A DNA stretch of 64,000 bases. Source: Trichostrongylus colubriformis (Eukaryota; Nematoda; Chromadorea; Rhabditida; Trichostrongylidae). Of the stretch, positions 1-12,400 are shown in pieces; the stretch's first letter is position 1, and the number at the start of each line of letters is the position of its first letter. The DNA is taken from assembly GCA_963978905.1 (NCBI GenBank), contig OZ022261.1, positions 28,889,686 to 28,953,685 of the forward strand. Reading direction: 5' to 3'. The notes below the pieces were generated by a model. That model made no database searches. It was not told the DNA's origin and worked only from the letters and a program-made list of their open reading frames with translations. Position numbers and translations under genes: made by a program.

Positions 1-182
1 CAGAACTCGTGGTTTCCGCCGCTGTTGTTGTGAGCGAAGAGCCACACTACATTCTTTGTTGGTTTGAGTGGCTTTCAAAAAAGAATCTAAATTAATAAAG
101 TAATTGTTAATGCAAATGAACCAAGGTCTGAGGTAGTGCATTTCACTCGGAGCTTCATCCAGGAATGTCAAATTAAAGTGAA

Positions 183-424
183 CTAATGTAGCTCACTAAA
201 ATATGCCATGTGTGCTCCCGCGGTGAACTGGTACTGCATGTAGGGATTGGTCTCAACAGCCGGGTCAGATGCTGAACATAGGCTCGAAGTGCCAAGGAAT
301 GATGGGCCGCAGTCCTTCGGCAAGAACTGCTGACAACTCGCTTCCGGGAGTTCCGGCTTTTCCGGGTCATTGACGACAACAGTGGAAGCGGCAGCACATG
401 TTGGTAGCGATGAGTTCATGAATA
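183..424 (-). CDS. probable last exon of an unidentified protein
   Basis: Read on the minus strand, an open frame of 79 codons plus TAG starts right after a plausible acceptor (ATTGCCAG, reverse complement of 425-432). An in-frame TGA lies just upstream of that acceptor, so the frame must begin by splicing (phase 1). The composition looks like real protein: an N-terminal Ser/Thr/Ala stretch, a Pro/Glu-rich segment (DPEKPELPEASCQQF), a Cys-containing middle, and an aromatic C-terminus (NPYMQYQFTAGAHMAYF, then SELH). I recognise no domain and did not find the upstream exons, which would lie at higher coordinates. No AATAAA is obvious within 180 bases downstream. It could still be a chance open frame. 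Confidence 0.35.
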
Positions 425-1084
425 CTGGCAATCATATCCGGGAAACTTTATCCGATTCAGGAGGAGGGACGATGTACGGACGGGATGAGATGGAAGAAAG
501 AGCGTGAGACTATTCTGTGCTGTTTGTTATCCCATTAGAGGCGTCTAAGGCGCTCGATTACCATGTGAACTTGTGGCCGGAAGAGACGCTTTGCGGTCGG
601 TATCGGATTGCATTCGAGGCGTCGCTCATCCATGGATTAGCCATGCAAACCATTTCACGCCTTCTGTTTGCAGCGAAGCTAGTAATCAAAGTAAGTTAAG
701 AAGTAAGGGATGTTTAAAAGAAAATCTGAGGTTTGAATGGTTCAAGGAGCAGAAGTAAGGTGTTGGCGAGGTAGAGCTTGGTGAATCTAGCTGACTGGCT
801 ATAGACGGTATACGTTGAAAGTTACCTCTTCCTCCTTGCAGGGGATCGGACAAACCCTATTCAAGTAAACCTTTTCTCTCCATCAAGGATTGCTGTCAAC
901 GTTGCAAGACAAGATTCTCCCTCGTCAATGCATAACAGAAAGTCCAACAGCAGGGTCTGCCTGGTGTCGAGAAAGATTTTTGGGAAATGCGGGACACTTC
1001 CAAACACTACTTGATCCTATACCGAAGGTCTCACAAAAAAGGTTGTGGATCGATTATCATAGCACTGCCACTTAATAGCAAGTA
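425..1084. other. no gene seen
   Basis: Only short overlapping frames without splice-site support. Upstream exons of the minus-strand exon at 183-424 might lie here or further right, but I could not identify any. Confidence 0.5.
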
Positions 1085-1211
1085 CAGTCCATTTCACAGC
1101 GCTTGAAAGGGCGTGGCTGGCGAGAGAGAGTGTGTGGCGGGGTGAGAGAGTTTGATACGCTCTCACCCATGTCCGTAGGCCACGTCCTATCAGGCGCTCC
1201 GAAATGGACTG
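1085..1211. mobile_element. short TIR MITE, family M (copy M1)
   Basis: The ends are inverted: CAGTCCATTT on the left and AAATGGACTG on the right, with inner arms that also pair (GCGCTTGAAAGGGCGTGG against CCACGTCCTATCAGGCGC). TA precedes the left end; the right flank reads CA, a decayed TA. No coding capacity. A sister copy lies at 31642-31793, and the inner motif recurs in the TIRs of the element at 24980-26800. Confidence 0.7.
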
Positions 1212-3190
1212 CATGGCTATCGCTGCTTTCAAAGATCGCCTCATCGGCTCAAAACTTACTCAAAAATGGGTAGTCGCTTGCTGAGTAAAATCAGACGGAA
1301 TCGGTAAAGCCTGACTCAAGCGAAATTAGCTCTTATGTAGAGGCGTCTTTCTATTACTGATGTCTCCCTCTAACCCTGCCGGTGTAATGGGGCTCCATAT
1401 CAGGATTCATCACGTGCCCCGTTTTGCAAATATTTTCATGCATGGTTTAATGCGTCCACAAAAATAATTGTAATCCCCTTTGCACATACAGTGTGCGGCA
1501 AAATTATTGACAAAGTCTCACTATTACAAGTAGAAAGGAGGTATCTACATGAATTTTGTTCAAAGTGAAGATGGTCAATAAACATTACATTACTGAACCT
1601 TAGAACTATCAAGATCGCCTTTAGCCCATACAAACTCACGAAGACTGCGAGGAAGAGTGTACATATGTGTTGGACGCGGGTGAGCGTTGTGCAAGTTGTC
1701 CAACACTTTAGCCAAAGTAGACTTCAGAGAACAGAGAAAAATGGGAAGAGGTAGTGCAGACTTCGCCTTCCAAGATACTGCGAAAGGAATATTGAGCGGG
1801 ACGTGATCATGCTTTTGCTGGTCTCCAGCGCGAGGTGGTTAAGTCGTGGAGGCTATGCTGAAACCAGGGTGTGTGCAGATATGACAGCGAATCGCTTCGC
1901 GGCGTTTCACTCGCGGTGCCACCAGTACGACTCGCCGTATCGATTGCCCTTGGAGCCGGCCGAGCGTGACTGCGTACGTCTGCGCTTCCACCCATGCCCG
2001 GCACTGCCTCGCTTGAAGGCTGCCATGCCCGCCACTGGCACTCGCACCCGCCGCGCCGCTCACCGCGGGCGGCCACGCGATTTTCCGTTATATCACACCC
2101 CTGAAAACACTGCTGCCGCAATCATGGCTTGTGAGTCAAGGCATTCCTACTGGAAGTAATCTGAATTGGGTCTGAGCTGAGGAATCATCAAGGGAAGTAC
2201 ATATCTTCTGATGACATTACTGATTTAGTTGTGCTTGTCGGTTTTGACTCGAATATATTCGAATTTGTGGAATTTCGGTACTACACCGCACCTCTTGCAA
2301 AGCGCCTCTCCAAATTTCTTGGGTATTAGGCTGTTCGAGTGTTCCGTTTCGACCACCTTGGAGCGCGAAGCCTGCACTACCTTTCACAATTCACTCTCTG
2401 CTTTTAAGACTACTATTATGAGAGCATGGGACGGTTTGTAAGGTGATCACGTGCCACCAACGGCAAATGCTTTCCCTCACTTTCTTCGTCACTTGCCCAA
2501 GACAAAGGTGATCCTATCGAATTCTTGTGGCATATAATGATATCAGTTGGCTGGCGCACACTACTGTGCGCGAAACACCATGTGCGTCAGTAGGTCGATC
2601 AGCATTGTTCTTTTTCTTGAAGAAGTATTTCAGTGCACGCTCCACCCATCGTGGGCGGAGCTTAACTTGCACATGTCTGGTCTTTACCGCTTGTTCCATG
2701 CCCTAACCATCCCAAACTTGTTCGCTCTTCTACGGGTTGGCTTTCATATAATACCTAATTTCGTGACAGACGATCGGAGGGAGGGACGGGCGAACAGACA
2801 GACGAAGCGTTTTATATATAGTACAGGTGTTAGTAGAAACTGCTTGTTGATGACATATAGCATGTGACATGTAACACATATAAGTGAATCTTCCTAGTAT
2901 GGTGAAACAGTGTCAGGCGGTCAATGCTTTTGCCACAGCCTGCATGAAAAACAACTCTGTAAACCACTGGCCAGACCGGAGATCGGTCTCTTCACTCCGA
3001 AGGCAATCGACGACTGGGGTTACGTTAAGTTGTCCTGCGTTAATTCTTCTCAACTTCACTGTTGAACCCATTTTCGAGAATGCTGAGTGTCAGTAAAATT
3101 TGGGTCAGATTGTGCGAGCAGGCGGTGGTAGAGTCCCTCAACGCGGGGTAGGTTCACAGCGAGATTAGAGGATGTGTGCCATTATGTCAT
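1212..3190. other. no gene; GC-rich repeat block at about 1885-2085
   Basis: The block at 1885-2085 is sharply GC-rich in an AT-leaning neighbourhood and is full of CGC/GCG words. Similar blocks occur at about 15478-15585, 10440-10560 and 46790-46870. The open frames across it, on both strands, are low-complexity Arg/Ala/Pro translations of the repeat rather than a protein. The rest shows nothing I can support. Confidence 0.45.
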
Positions 3191-3404
3191 GATTTCGCAC
3201 CACGGCGAGCGGCGTGAGACGCGCTGTGTGCGAGTTGTGCGCCGCTATAGTTGGGTCTTTGAGAGACTACACGGTAATGCTAGGGGCGCCATATACAGTC
3301 GAATTGAAACCGCTTTGGGTCCCAGCGACGCGGCACCTCTAGCTCGTCCACATCGCTTCGCTGGGGCACGCCGCGGTGCACTATCCTGACATAAGGGTTG
3401 AAAC
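3191..3404 (+). repeat. interspersed GC-rich repeat, family B (copy B1)
   Basis: Begins TTTCGCACCACGGCGAGCGG and contains the family signature CCGCTATAGTTGGGT followed by a TACACGGTAATGCTAGG-like word, then a GC-rich right half ending in CTGACATAAGGG. Other copies: 13834-14050, 55231-55445, a diverged copy at 42310-42500, and a minus-strand copy at about 47126-47250. The two halves are partly inverted (CACCACGGCGAGCG against CGCTTCGCTGGGGCACGC), so a MITE is likely. Confidence 0.6.
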
Positions 3405-3620
3405 CCGAGAACACAAAAGCTCTTGGCGTGCACCGCGATGCCATTCGCGGTGATTCATTTAGAATGTCCTGGCCCCATATGCTTCAAGTTATAACAAGTG
3501 AGAAACTAATAATTTGATTACTCAAGACTGAAACTCGGCGGTATGGAAGATATCGCTCAGTAAACGTTGTGAGTGCACTATAGCCGACCGATGATCAATC
3601 GTTTGTCTACTTTCTCACAA

Positions 3621-4954
3621 GGAAGGCCCATCAGGTCATGGTGAGCTTTTTCAAAACGGGTTTTTGCATTTTATAGAGTCACAGACATAAAGCAAAAAAC
3701 CGGTCTCAAATTCGGCTAAATGGTTTTGGGGGGCCCAGAAAATAAGTGACAAAAGTTGCTCAGAAAGATACAATTTTGACCAGTTTGCTGCAATGCTTTC
3801 CAGCTGCGGCGTTCAGTATATGCATATCAGAAGACTGTTTTCAAACCTACGCCGAAGCCACTGCGATCTGGCTCAAAAATATAGAATCTCTTATGATAAC
3901 TGCTAAACGAAGCAAAGAAAACTGATAGGGGATGCACAGAGTGGGTGCTGCAGTGGTTGAACGGCCGAATGGTTAGGAGATGGGCTGGCATTGGCACGGT
4001 GGAGGGGGTGTTCGTGGTTCAAGTCCCCTTGGAGTTTTCGCTTTTGCATTTTCTTAATTTTCTTTGTCCAGCGCTATACTATTTGCGCACATGCGGAATG
4101 GCTGCAATTTTCGACGTCGGTGCACGAATGTGATCTCATTTGCAAGCCTTCAGTGGTTAAGGTGTTTGGTCCCTTCGGCGTTCCTAGCACGTGTGCCAGG
4201 CGTTTCCGTGCAAAACCAGTATGATATTCGTGCTCAGGAGACCCAATTAGCGCAAGATACAAAATATTATCCAAATTGAGATTTTGACCCAAACTCGAGA
4301 CGATGGGATGGACATGGGCAGTTAGTCACGGGCCTACTTGTACAGACAAACAATTAGCAGCCTTGATTAAATTCAATGGAACTTGTGTAGAATCAACGCA
4401 TTCCAAGAGAACTGCACCTAGCAACACCATGCGAAGGCAAAAGATAGCAAATGTTTCCTTATATTGGCTAGCGAGCTCCTTTCGTTGAGTGCTCTTTACT
4501 AGGGCAGTAGTAGTACTATTGGTCGCCCCATTTTCCGAGTTTGGGTCCAAATCACGATTAGGCTGAAAACTTGTCACCTAGGGTAGTTCGACCCCCTGAG
4601 CATAAATATCACACGCACTTTGCGGGAAAACGCCTAGTTCCCCTGTTATGAGCGTTGGCAGGTCTAAACCAATCATTCGCTTAGTACGCAAAAATACTGG
4701 AGGTAGCGGTTCCCTGGTAGAATAAAAACTGATTTTACACATATCTTGCACGTATGGTCTTACATGAGCACAAATGGATGAAAACTAGAAAATGCAAAAA
4801 TTTGTCCTCAGTGGGGATCGAACCATCAACTATTTTCTGGGCCCCCCAAAACTATTTAGCCGACTTTGATACCGGTTTTTTGCTTCGTGTATGTGACTCT
4901 ATAAAATGCAAAAAACCGTTTTGGAAAAGCTCACCATGACCTGATGGGCCTTCC
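3621..4954. mobile_element. long-TIR MITE, family T (copy T1)
   Basis: The outer ~135 bases are an inverted repeat: the left end starts GGAAGGCCCATCAGGTCATG and the right end finishes CATGACCTGATGGGCCTTCC. The similarity continues inward through TTTTGCATTTTATAGAGTC and the GGGGGGCCCAGAAAATA segment. Internal palindromic pieces (GTATGATATTCGTGCTCAGG near 4220 against CCCCTGAGCATAAATATCAC near 4592) show a second nested inversion. There is no transposase. The relative at 27490-28821 shares terminal GGAAGG and several internal words. I see no clear target-site duplication. Confidence 0.75.
3945..4027 (+). pseudogene. tRNA-derived sequence inside MITE T1 (Ser/Leu-like)
   Basis: GGCCGAATGGTTAGGAGATG matches the A-box region of Ser/Leu-type tRNAs, and GTGGTTCAAGTCCCC, about 45 bases downstream, matches the B box and T arm. 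A long-variable-arm spacing is present, but the acceptor strands do not pair convincingly. It is therefore a relic or SINE-like module, not a working tRNA gene. Confidence 0.45.
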
Positions 4955-5290
4955 GTGTCAGTGTCGTGCACCCCGCACAACGCGTTTGCCACTATTTCAT
5001 ATGAACACGTACATCTCGAGCAGACCTATGATTTGAAAAAAAAGAATCTTTCGTCGATTCATTGAAAAGGTGGAAACGGAGTGCATTTGGTGCTACTGTA
5101 GGTCGTAAGTTCATTCCGACACGAGTTTTGGAGATTTGGAGGCCTATAAATATCCATCAATGGGAATTCAACCTTTCCTTCATCACTGGACTCTTCGCTG
5201 ATGAGCTGGTACTTTTTTCTCTTTCAACAAAAAAAAATGTCGTCTTTCTTTATATCCTCTCCGGCTATCCAATTTGAAAACTCATTTGAA

Positions 5291-5704
5291 GGAATCGTTC
5301 ACGGAAAAAAAAGAGTTTTTCTGTTACTCATATATTTATGTTGTATTCGCCTAATGTGGGCCGCATGCCAAGTTTCACACGAAAAAATGTGCATTCGGCT
5401 AAGATTACGATGTCTTGGCCAGATGAGCGGGTCATCCGAGCAAGTGCCCACCCCGTCGTCCGCCGCGGTCGGAGACGCACTGTAGGAACAGAAAGAAAAT
5501 AAACAGTCCCACTCTCCGTTCCGAACCGCGGAGGACGACGGGACAAGACTTTACTCGGGGGTGCCGCCCACTCTGCCGAGAAAATGGAGAGCTGCACCTT
5601 GGCCGAATCCTTACCTTTTCGCATGGAACTTTGCATGTGGCCCTTATTAGACAAATACAACATAACATATGAGCTAAAAAATTCGTTATTCCGTGGATGA
5701 TCCC
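5291..5704. mobile_element. palindromic MITE, family E
   Basis: The left arm GGAATCGTTCACGG pairs with the right end CCGTGGATGATCCC. Homology continues inward for ~120 bases (ATGTTGTATTCGCCTAATGT on the left against the reverse of ATTAGACAAATACAACAT on the right). A GC-rich centre separates the arms. The opposite-strand open frames over it are products of the palindrome. Confidence 0.65.
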
Positions 5705-5713
5705 TTTCATCAC

Positions 5714-8700
5714 TAGGCATGCTCCTTACATCGGTCTTACTGCGCCACGCAGCAGTGCAACGTATTTTGTTCCTTGTTTCGGAGGAGAAAGCTGAGATGC
5801 ATACGTGCTAGCCTCAGAAAAATTATATCTGTAACATGTTTGTATCAGACACGACACAGGAATGTGGTGAGCGACAGCCCAATGCCGCGTCGCGTCGGTT
5901 CCTCACAGCGCACGGCGAGCTCGAGACGCCGCATCAGCTCCGTCTGTTCCACGCACATAATAGTCGTAGAATCCAATTATCAGAATGAATTCGCTAGATT
6001 TTTTGATTCCATATCATTACGTAATGCAAAATCCTTCGAAGATTCTTAATGCTGGAAATACAATAAATTATCGGGCAGTTTGAGACATCTGGAAAAGAAT
6101 CGTGCGAGAAATCAATCATGTGAAGCATTACTCTTTTAATTCTCTTGTACCAAACTTGGTTGGCCGTTTTATTTATGATCTCTTCGACTCGATGTTTCTA
6201 TGTATTTTTTCTTATTATTATTTGTTCGTTAGTTATATTTTGCTCATTATAAATTTTGATTGGGTCATTCCGCAACGAAATCTTGTACATTGTTTCCTGG
6301 TCGAGGAGTTTTTACCATTACTAAATTACCTCGCGGAACTATCTCGGGAAGCAGACCTGCATGTGCACAGCCGCTGATCGACAGCGGATGCTGTCCCTAT
6401 GTCATCGATTGCTTGTTTTATTATTATCTAGTATTATCACGGGGAAATTGTTATAACTTCTTGTATATAATATTTGTATTGGCTTCCTTGTACTTCTCTT
6501 TCCTCGATTACACTCAGTTTACTTGCTCAGTGGTCTACACACACTTATTTTCATAAGTACTACATACCTGCCCTCTTTCAATTTCAAATTCCATGAATCC
6601 TCCTTCAGTTATCGACTTCCAATACACCTATCACTTATCAAACTTTTATTTTTATAGGGCAGAATGCCATTTTGACGGTAAAGCAATAATATGATGCGAT
6701 TTCAATAGCTGGAGTGCTTCTCCTCTATAACCGTTGTTTTTTTTTGTTATCTAATTACATTAATCATAGTATCATGATCGAAAAATGGCTGTTTGAATTT
6801 CTTTCGCTTAATAATTTGTATTGTTTTTTTTGAAGTGACATCAGGATCAAGCAGCGCGTTCAGAAAAATATTTTAGTTCTAGAACCCCCTCAAAAGTACC
6901 CTGACAACGCGTCCCTTCATCTTTAACTGATGTTGTTGCAGTAAAGAAGTTAAAATTCCCTCTAAAACTAACAAAAAGTGGTCGATTGATAATCATAGTA
7001 CTAATACACATATGATTATCGGTAGATAATCATATTTAGAGACCCAGTGATCGCCCCCAGATCATCAGAAGTAGGTAGGTCGTGGACAACGATCTTCCCT
7101 CCCTAAATACGACGCCCTACATGAAAGGACCCTTCTTGAAGATTCTTCATCACTTGCCCAAACGCCATATCCGAGTTGTGGACACACTTGTATGGTGATT
7201 GCCTTGCTAGTGGAAGTTGTTGAAGATTTCCTCAATCGAATAGACCAATCACCGATTAATGAAAATTTTTTAAATATTTATCCGTACATATTTATCAATC
7301 GACATCCTATGACATCTGATTCACTTCTTTACTCAATATGCTCCAATAAGTTTTGCTATACACTACGAGCATACTTCGTACTCTTCGTTTTTTCGTCGAG
7401 ATGGACGACCCTTTTTCCATTTCTTTTATTCGAGGGTCGAACCTTTTTTTTCATTTCTGCTTGTTTAGTTCTGTTTTTCATGCTACTTTTATTTACTATG
7501 AAATCACTCCATGGCTATGTACTTCTCTCCACCGATATCTTCCTAATATTTTGAAAAAATACTTACCACTACTCCCTCTTTTTTTTTATCGTTGATGAGG
7601 AACAGTTTTCCTAGACATCTTGTTTACCTTGTTTGTTTACTTCACGTCATCTTTTGAAATTGACCGATTTCTTTATCTTATCATTGAACTGTTGAACAGT
7701 GTCCTGTACGGGGGAGACGGTCGTTAGGCGCAGCTAATTTCCAGGTGTGTCACAAAGTGTTCCGGTGATTATGTAGGGTTAGGGCACCCATGAGCGGGTT
7801 TACTTCGCGCGATTGATTCACTACTATTATAGTTCGGAGATCTTGGCTACGTAGCTTGTCTTCCTTCTAAAAGGTAAAAGATCGAAGATTAAAGTCAGGT
7901 ATTTGTGAAGGTAAATATGTAGTATAACTAGATATTTGTTAATTAAATGATTTCGGGCCTGTTCCTCTTCAAGTGGGGAGGTAAGCGTGTATTCTGATGT
8001 TTTTCTCCTTTTTCGGCCTTCCTCGTCCTCTCTTGATTTTGAACAATGAGGAACACTGCTTGTTCTCTACGGTGTGGCTGTATTACTACGGAGTTGCTTC
8101 AGTTATTTGCAGTTTCTCAAGGTCCTTATTGTGGTAATTATTAATCACGAAAATCCAAGGGTTTGGTAACGTGGACGAGTTGCCCGACGTAGGTAATGGT
8201 TAGGATGGTCTGCTATACGGTGGTACATAGCTATGACTCATGCGACCTATTGGCAAATTAGCCGCAAAGGGCGGCGCCTATCGACACACACCCCTATACG
8301 GCATAGATCCACATATATTGGTAAGGGGCCTGTGGTCTCGGATCCTTGCTCCAGGCATGCTGACCTGTGGGTCACTCCAGCTCCCACGACCTACCGATAG
8401 GGCGTGTTTATATTTAGTTTATCAATCACGCAGCTCGTTCATCAGTTTGCTTACATACGAGGCTACTATCGAGGTTTGTGATACAGCGCCCTATCGCTGT
8501 GGTTCCCCTCCGTGTCAACTGTTTATGGCAGGATTGCTATGCATATTTCGCTGTATGATCTCCGTCATTTCAGATCCACCTTCGTCATTCTTTTGGCGAC
8601 GCTTTGTAACACGATTCATTTTATCCACTAGATAGGGGTCAATCTTTTTTCTCTCATGTGCACTTGTACTATGTACCTACTTATTACATATGTGCGCTAT

Positions 8701-9060
8701 GCATTTTGTGGATTGGTAGGTAGCTATACTGTAACGCGAATGCTAAAAGGGTCTATAGAACGAGTTGTACAGGATTGTGGTGAGTGTTTCGATGAATGGT
8801 GAGGGGTCGGGTGTCCATGAGTGGGACACCTCGCGATATACGGCTTTACTCCGCCAGATATGGAAAGCCTCAATGGTGACCTGACTTTCGGAACATTTGC
8901 ACGTAACCCAGTCGTGCACATTAGGCGCACGAGGTTAATATTGAGAAGCACTCTGTTGCTAGTGGTAAAAATCATTGTTCATGGATTACACCCGCCAGGT
9001 TTCAAAGGCCTCTCCACATGACTGATGTTTCTGATATACTTCGAACTGACGTTTAAAGGC
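5714..9060. other. AT-rich stretch, no gene seen
   Basis: The open frames at 6102-6556 and 7192-7595 translate to Phe/Tyr/Leu-rich strings typical of AT-rich non-coding DNA. They have no recognisable domain and no paired splice sites. A GC-rich fragment lies at about 5870-5955. Around 7690-7830 and 8740-8850 two stretches share words such as CCATGAGYGGG and may be diverged copies of one repeat. Confidence 0.45.
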
Positions 9061-9400
9061 ATCGTGAAGGGTAAGAGGAAAGTAAGAAATGGTAATACAT
9101 GTTCTCTGAAAACATGCATTCCATCTCAAAAACGTGATGTTCGGCGAAACTCACTAGGAAAAGGCGCGGCCTAAAGTCTTATTACGATCCCGCAGCATTA
9201 CGAGTTGTGCTGCCGCTCATCCGCCAGGAGGGTTGCCAGCGAGAGCTGGACAACGTTCGTGGCTGGCTGATCTGCCCTCGCCCGTCTGCAATCCGCCCCA
9301 GTGGCTAGTGACACAGGGGGTGCCGGAGAAGGGGGTTCTCACGGTTCTATTCCTGAGGTTTTTGCCGTTTTACTTATCCTCTCTCTACTTTTCCGGTGTC
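9061..9400 (+). repeat. interspersed repeat, family A (copy A1)
   Basis: Starts ATCGTGAAGGGTAAGAGGAA, contains AATACATGTTCTCTGAAAAC, a GC-rich centre with CCCGTCTGCAATCCGCCCC and GGCTAGTGACACAGG, and ends in a pyrimidine-rich tail (TTTTTGCCGTTTTACTTATCC). The copy at 62857-63200 preserves the same order of motifs. More diverged copies lie at 45975-46265 and 19640-19935. All four are in the same orientation. Confidence 0.65.
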
Positions 9401-12400
9401 TTCTAAAAGGTCGGTGATCGATAATTTTGGTACTGCTATGTAGTGCAAAGTATAGGTATCGATCGACGACGTTCTTCAACGAGAACAACTGACAGCTGCC
9501 AAATTCACTAGAAGTAGTGGCTTGATGAAGATTTTCTGAAGTATTGAAATCCACGCTTCCGTGCCCAACTTCCCAACAAAAAATACGAGCCCCTTAGGTG
9601 TTCCCCATACCATGCTCGGTTTCGCCTAGTTGCTATGATGTGGATTTAAATGCACTAACCTAAATGCACCTTCCTGATCCACATAATTTTTCACCTCACA
9701 TTTCGGATCGCTCTTACGTTTTCACGAACTCGCACTGGGCTTTTCATTTTGATCGTGTCTTACTGCACGTCCTTGCATTTTTTTCTTGGGAATACTACAC
9801 TACTCTGCAGGAATGAAGTGTGTATATCCCACTACCCAGGGGATATACTACATACTTCAATTATTGCCATTGCACATCCGTGACCGTTTGAAGTTGCAGG
9901 TATTTTTGGTGTCACAGTGACCCGGCATAAACTGTCGATAAGATAGCCATGTGTTTTTGGTCCTCTATGGAAGGGTACTGAAGCTGATAGCATCTGATTT
10001 TACTTTTTTGCTATAGTACCAATAATACCTGCTTTTCCATTTTAGATGACAAGAGATAAGAGACATTAATATGATCACATGACCTATTTGCTTCATTATC
10101 TACAGGTATGTTTTTTGTGAAGCACGAAAATTCTTTTTTTGCAGTCATTACTTTGATATCTGCTTTTATGTTCTTATTTTATTGGTGTGGTTTCCGGAAT
10201 CCTGAACAGCGTACTGGTACTTTACAACCACAGTACCGCGTGCTGTCAAGGAAACTGACCGTGCCCCTCCCTGGAGTGAAACATTTATCCTCTACTTCCA
10301 GGCTGGCTAATTTGTCTCCTGTTGAGGAAGTGGGTGCCATAGGAAAGAAGTGTCGCGTGTCGCATGTCGCGTGAAACGCCATGGGTGCGTGCGAGCTATG
10401 AGAGCCGTATTAGTTGGAATCCAAAGCGATCATCTTTGAATTAAGCGTAGGGCACCGTCATCATTTTGGGACAACGTCCAGCTCGAGCTCATCGCCTCGC
10501 ACGTCGGCAGCCGCAACGCAAATTTTCTGTCCTAATGGCACACACCTCTGTTGAGGATTTCTCTACCCATGCTGAACATGCCTGACTTCTTTTCGAGTTT
10601 CTCTTCCTTCTTGTTTGTCTGACAGCGAGATGAGTTGGGTTCTCGTGAATCAGTAGGCCAACAGTGTCTGGGAGCGAGAATTACGCCCCTTGAAGGAAAG
10701 GAGAAATTGGTGTTGTCTGCAGGTGGCAGCTCACAGTGAGCAACACTCAGAACTGATCATCCGTGTGTCAGTCATGCATCTGTAGCAAGTCAGTATTAAG
10801 ATATAGAATGAACGGTTGGTGAGATCAGCACAGTGGGTTGGCAGCAGTTTCCGAAAGTATGGATTCAGATTTGATGAGAGGGTGGCTTTAGAAAATATAG
10901 CAGGTGTCCATGCAGAGCGTCTGTCTTCGCAAATAAGCGGTCATGCCTTCAAATGTGGGAAGTAAAAGTCAAGGGTGGGGGTACTCAGGGCTCAATATCG
11001 AATGATTATCGAATACAGAAGCCTAGGTGCATACTAGTGTGAAAGTGAAGAGGAAATGGAGTGGAATGGTCAAAAACCTGAGAAATAAGGCTCCCTTCCC
11101 GTGGTTGACTCCGAAAAAGGCGGGCTCAGTTAGGGAAGGGAGTGGGCACTGTTAAAACTCCAACAGCTGTTGATGAAGACTTTCTACAAAGCAGCCCGGG
11201 ACGCTTCCCTTATCGGAAATTTCGCCACATATGATCTTGGACCCGAGCTTTCATTCTGATGGCTCACTTCAGCAGTTCTCATTACTCTCATCACCCCTAC
11301 CATCGTCTTTGAGGGCATCATCGGAAGTGATGAAAGATATCAGAAATGGAAGGCATGTTCTATGTGAAATGGAATAACGAGTTTTGAAACGATTATACGA
11401 CTACCGATAAGATATGTTCTGACTGTTCCAAGATGGGGAAACAGAAAATGAAATAGATTATGAGACCTGATTTCCCTTTTTGTCGATTAGAAATACGTCT
11501 ATGATCACATGAGTTATTTTTTCCGGTATTTAACGATGCTGAGGAGCCCAAGAGACCTTTATCGCGGTTCGTGCCGCGCCGCTGTTTATGGCCGAGTTTT
11601 TGCTGGTGTGGGGCAACTTGCGGTTGGCTGGTTTCACTGCCCTCGCCGTCTGCATCAAGAAGCGGCTGGTAATGTATAGAGCGCGGGTCATAATTTTACT
11701 AACGGTCTTTTCAACAGTCCTATGTAGACCTCAATTCCCTGGCCATAATCGTCGCACAGACGAGCGGTCTATCTAAGTGTGTGCTACAATTTCGTACCAC
11801 AGATCCACGTGGCCCCGTTCGAAACTCTGTGGTGCCGCGCGCAGTTGATTGTAGCGAAACGTACCGTTGGTTAAACGGGCCTCATTTGTCAGGTTTTGGT
11901 CATAAGAATTTATGTTTCCGTTACTTCCGCATTATGCACCACCTCCACCCCTTTTTCACTGGGTAACCAAATTATCACTTCTGCTGCCTGTTATTACCAT
12001 TGGAGCTACATCGGTAAACACATTTGTGTTTTCGATCGTGCTAAAACAGGAAAAAGTTGGTTTTTACTCTATGCAAACAAGTATTATTGGTGAATCATTG
12101 ACCTGGTTAGGCCAGGCTGATCATGAGCACTGGCGACTTGTAAGGAGTTCTTTCTATTCCTTGAATTAGATTCTTTTTTTTTCAAAATTCATTCCTCATG
12201 CTGAGAAGTAAGCACGTAGATGTAAGTTCGACCACAAACATGTTTTTCTCCATTGTGTGTGAGAGGAGTAAACAAAATGAGCGTTGTAGACATCGTAGAG
12301 TGGGCGTAACTGTCGAACACATGCAACCTTTAATCTCTAACCTGCCTTTTCACAAATCTTCGGTATTGGTGTCATTCTAGCACAGCGAAAGTGTCGTATT

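Noticed and set aside
1803..2159. 118-codon plus frame and overlapping minus frames
   Set aside because: All lie in a GC-rich repeat block; open on both strands, Arg/Ala/Pro-rich, no domain.
5328..5720. 130-codon minus-strand frame
   Set aside because: Falls within palindromic MITE E, whose arms create open frames on both strands.
8240..8635. 131-codon plus-strand frame
   Set aside because: No recognisable motif, no splice context, irregular composition; treated as chance.
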